From Mangrovimonas sp. YM274 (GTDB taxonomy: Bacteria; Bacteroidota; Bacteroidia; Flavobacteriales; Flavobacteriaceae), in the NCBI RefSeq assembly GCF_030908385.1, contig NZ_CP133091.1, positions 3,033,501 to 3,097,500 of the forward strand: 64,000 nt of DNA, written 5' to 3'. The notes under the pieces were generated by a model. The model ran no database searches. It saw nothing but the letters and a program-made list of their open reading frames with translations, and was not told where the DNA came from. The translations under genes were made by a program, and so were the position numbers. Shown here in pieces: positions 63,302 to 64,000 of the stretch. Every line of letters starts with the position of its first letter. Positions within the stretch are counted from its first letter, which is position 1.

Positions 63302-64000
63302 TTAAAAGATGTTATAATTAATACCAAACATACCTCTTAATGAATAGTACTCTGTTTGTTCTGGTCTGTCTGCTGTTCCTTGGTAATATCTTAACGGCTC
63401 GTTGGTCAAGTTGTTCAGCTCTAAATAGAATCGAAGCTTTGAGTTCAACCTGTAAGAAGTAGACAAATCCACGGTAAAGTTTTTGTCGTACCATCTGTAA
63501 TTCTCAGTATTCCCTTGAACAACGGCCAAAGATTCGCCCTTATAATTTCCAGCAAGCCTCACAGTCAACCCTCCTTTTTCATAAAATAAGGCTGTGTTGA
63601 AGATATGCTTGGACTGGTTTGGGATCTTTTCTGTTGTTGTAGACACCATAATCTCTCCCGTAGACTGATCTACATCATATTGAGGCACATCCATTTCAGA
63701 ATCTGCAAAGGTATAATTGGCCTCTACACCAAACCCGCTCAAGAACCCTGGCAAGAAGGTTAAACGTTTTGAAATCCCCAGCTCAAAACCTGCCAACCAG
63801 CCCTGTTCTGAGTTATTGGGCTGTGTTACTTGATACAGTTCCCCATCGATAGTTTCATAACTTCTCGCGGAATAAATCAAGTTTTCCAAAGATTTGTAAA
63901 ATACACCTCCAGATACCAAACCTACGTCCTTAAAGAAGTATTCTCCCATAAAATCAAAGTTGTTGGAATAGGTAGGTTCCAGCTTAATGTTTCCTCTACT
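63302..64000 (-). CDS. TonB-dependent receptor, C-terminal part (cut by window edge)
   Basis: 233 residues are visible; the frame runs past the right edge of the window. SRGNIKLEPTYSNNFDFMGE shows the GNxxLxPE-type signature of TonB-dependent receptor barrels. Alternating amphipathic strands continue to SLRGMFGINYNIF, a typical barrel end with terminal Phe. LSTSYRLNSKLRFYLELNN is the common final barrel motif. The paired phosphatase lipoprotein downstream suggests uptake of a dephosphorylated compound. Ligand unknown. Confidence 0.88.
   Translation of the reverse strand, partial: SRGNIKLEPTYSNNFDFMGEYFFKDVGLVSGGVFYKSLENLIYSARSYETIDGELYQVTQPNNSEQGWLAGFELGISKRLTFLPGFLSGFGVEANYTFADSEMDVPQYDVDQSTGEIMVSTTTEKIPNQSKHIFNTALFYEKGGLTVRLAGNYKGESLAVVQGNTENYRWYDKNFTVDLSTSYRLNSKLRFYLELNNLTNEPLRYYQGTADRPEQTEYYSLRGMFGINYNIF

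Overview
The window looks like chromosome of a marine or environmental member of the Flavobacteriaceae (Bacteroidota). The evidence is an AT-rich sequence, a SusC/SusD pair, lipoproteins with acidic residues after the lipobox cysteine, several TAnnTTTG-type promoter elements, and many small Bacteroidota families (DUF2480, DUF2200, histone H1-like protein). No rRNA, complete tRNA, CRISPR array, insertion sequence or phage gene is visible.

Region 1 (1-15.7 kb) is an arabinan utilisation locus on the minus strand. In transcription order it holds a SusC-like transporter, a SusD-like lipoprotein, GH51, a GH43_4-type endo-arabinanase, a second GH43, a GH43_5-type arabinanase, a DUF1680 beta-L-arabinofuranosidase (GH127/GH146), a GPH-type inner-membrane transporter and a GH43_26-like enzyme without a signal peptide that is cut by the window edge. 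A divergent Nudix-type AraR-like regulator faces susC across 241 bp holding a palindrome. The layout suggests surface cleavage, outer-membrane import, periplasmic debranching, inner-membrane import and cytoplasmic finishing.

Region 2 (15.7-22 kb) is a plus-strand set of GH88, BNR_4 propeller and DUF2264 proteins, convergent with a parallel beta-helix lipoprotein. It looks like a uronic-acid branch. A GH2 enzyme at 29.9 kb with a glucuronidase-type NxK motif, and a GH2/GH43 pair at 33-37 kb, extend the theme. I infer that a glucuronate-bearing arabinan or arabinogalactan is the overall target.

Region 3 (22.3-27.7 kb) is housekeeping and fermentation: alkaline phosphatase, then pflB-pflA-focA with a terminator-like hairpin between pflB and pflA. 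Region 4 (28-37 kb) holds further GH43 and GH2 enzymes and a membrane TPR protein.

Region 5 (37-46 kb) is a redox/detoxification cluster: EamA exporter, DUF2255, tautomerase, two paralogous cupins, a Tat-signal zinc alcohol dehydrogenase, a cyclophilin-like protein, a Cys-nucleophile alpha/beta hydrolase, an acetyltransferase, an AraC regulator, an MBL-fold hydrolase and an FMN reductase. It is followed by DUF2480 and sodA. sodA is divergent from a SufR-like regulator, and a perfect 15-bp-arm palindrome overlies the sodA promoter.

Region 6 (48-64 kb) is mixed: GH43, methyltransferase, esterase, epimerase, GNAT-nitrilase fusion, DUF2200, a TonB-dependent receptor, thioredoxin, and a phosphatase next to another receptor. 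Between 59.6 and 61.5 kb lies a gene-poor scar. It contains two histone H1-like copies (one with an ATA start), two remnants that look like an SRAP/YedK N-terminus, a tRNA 3' half followed by its terminator, and three CGTATTC direct repeats. I read this as a decayed integration site.
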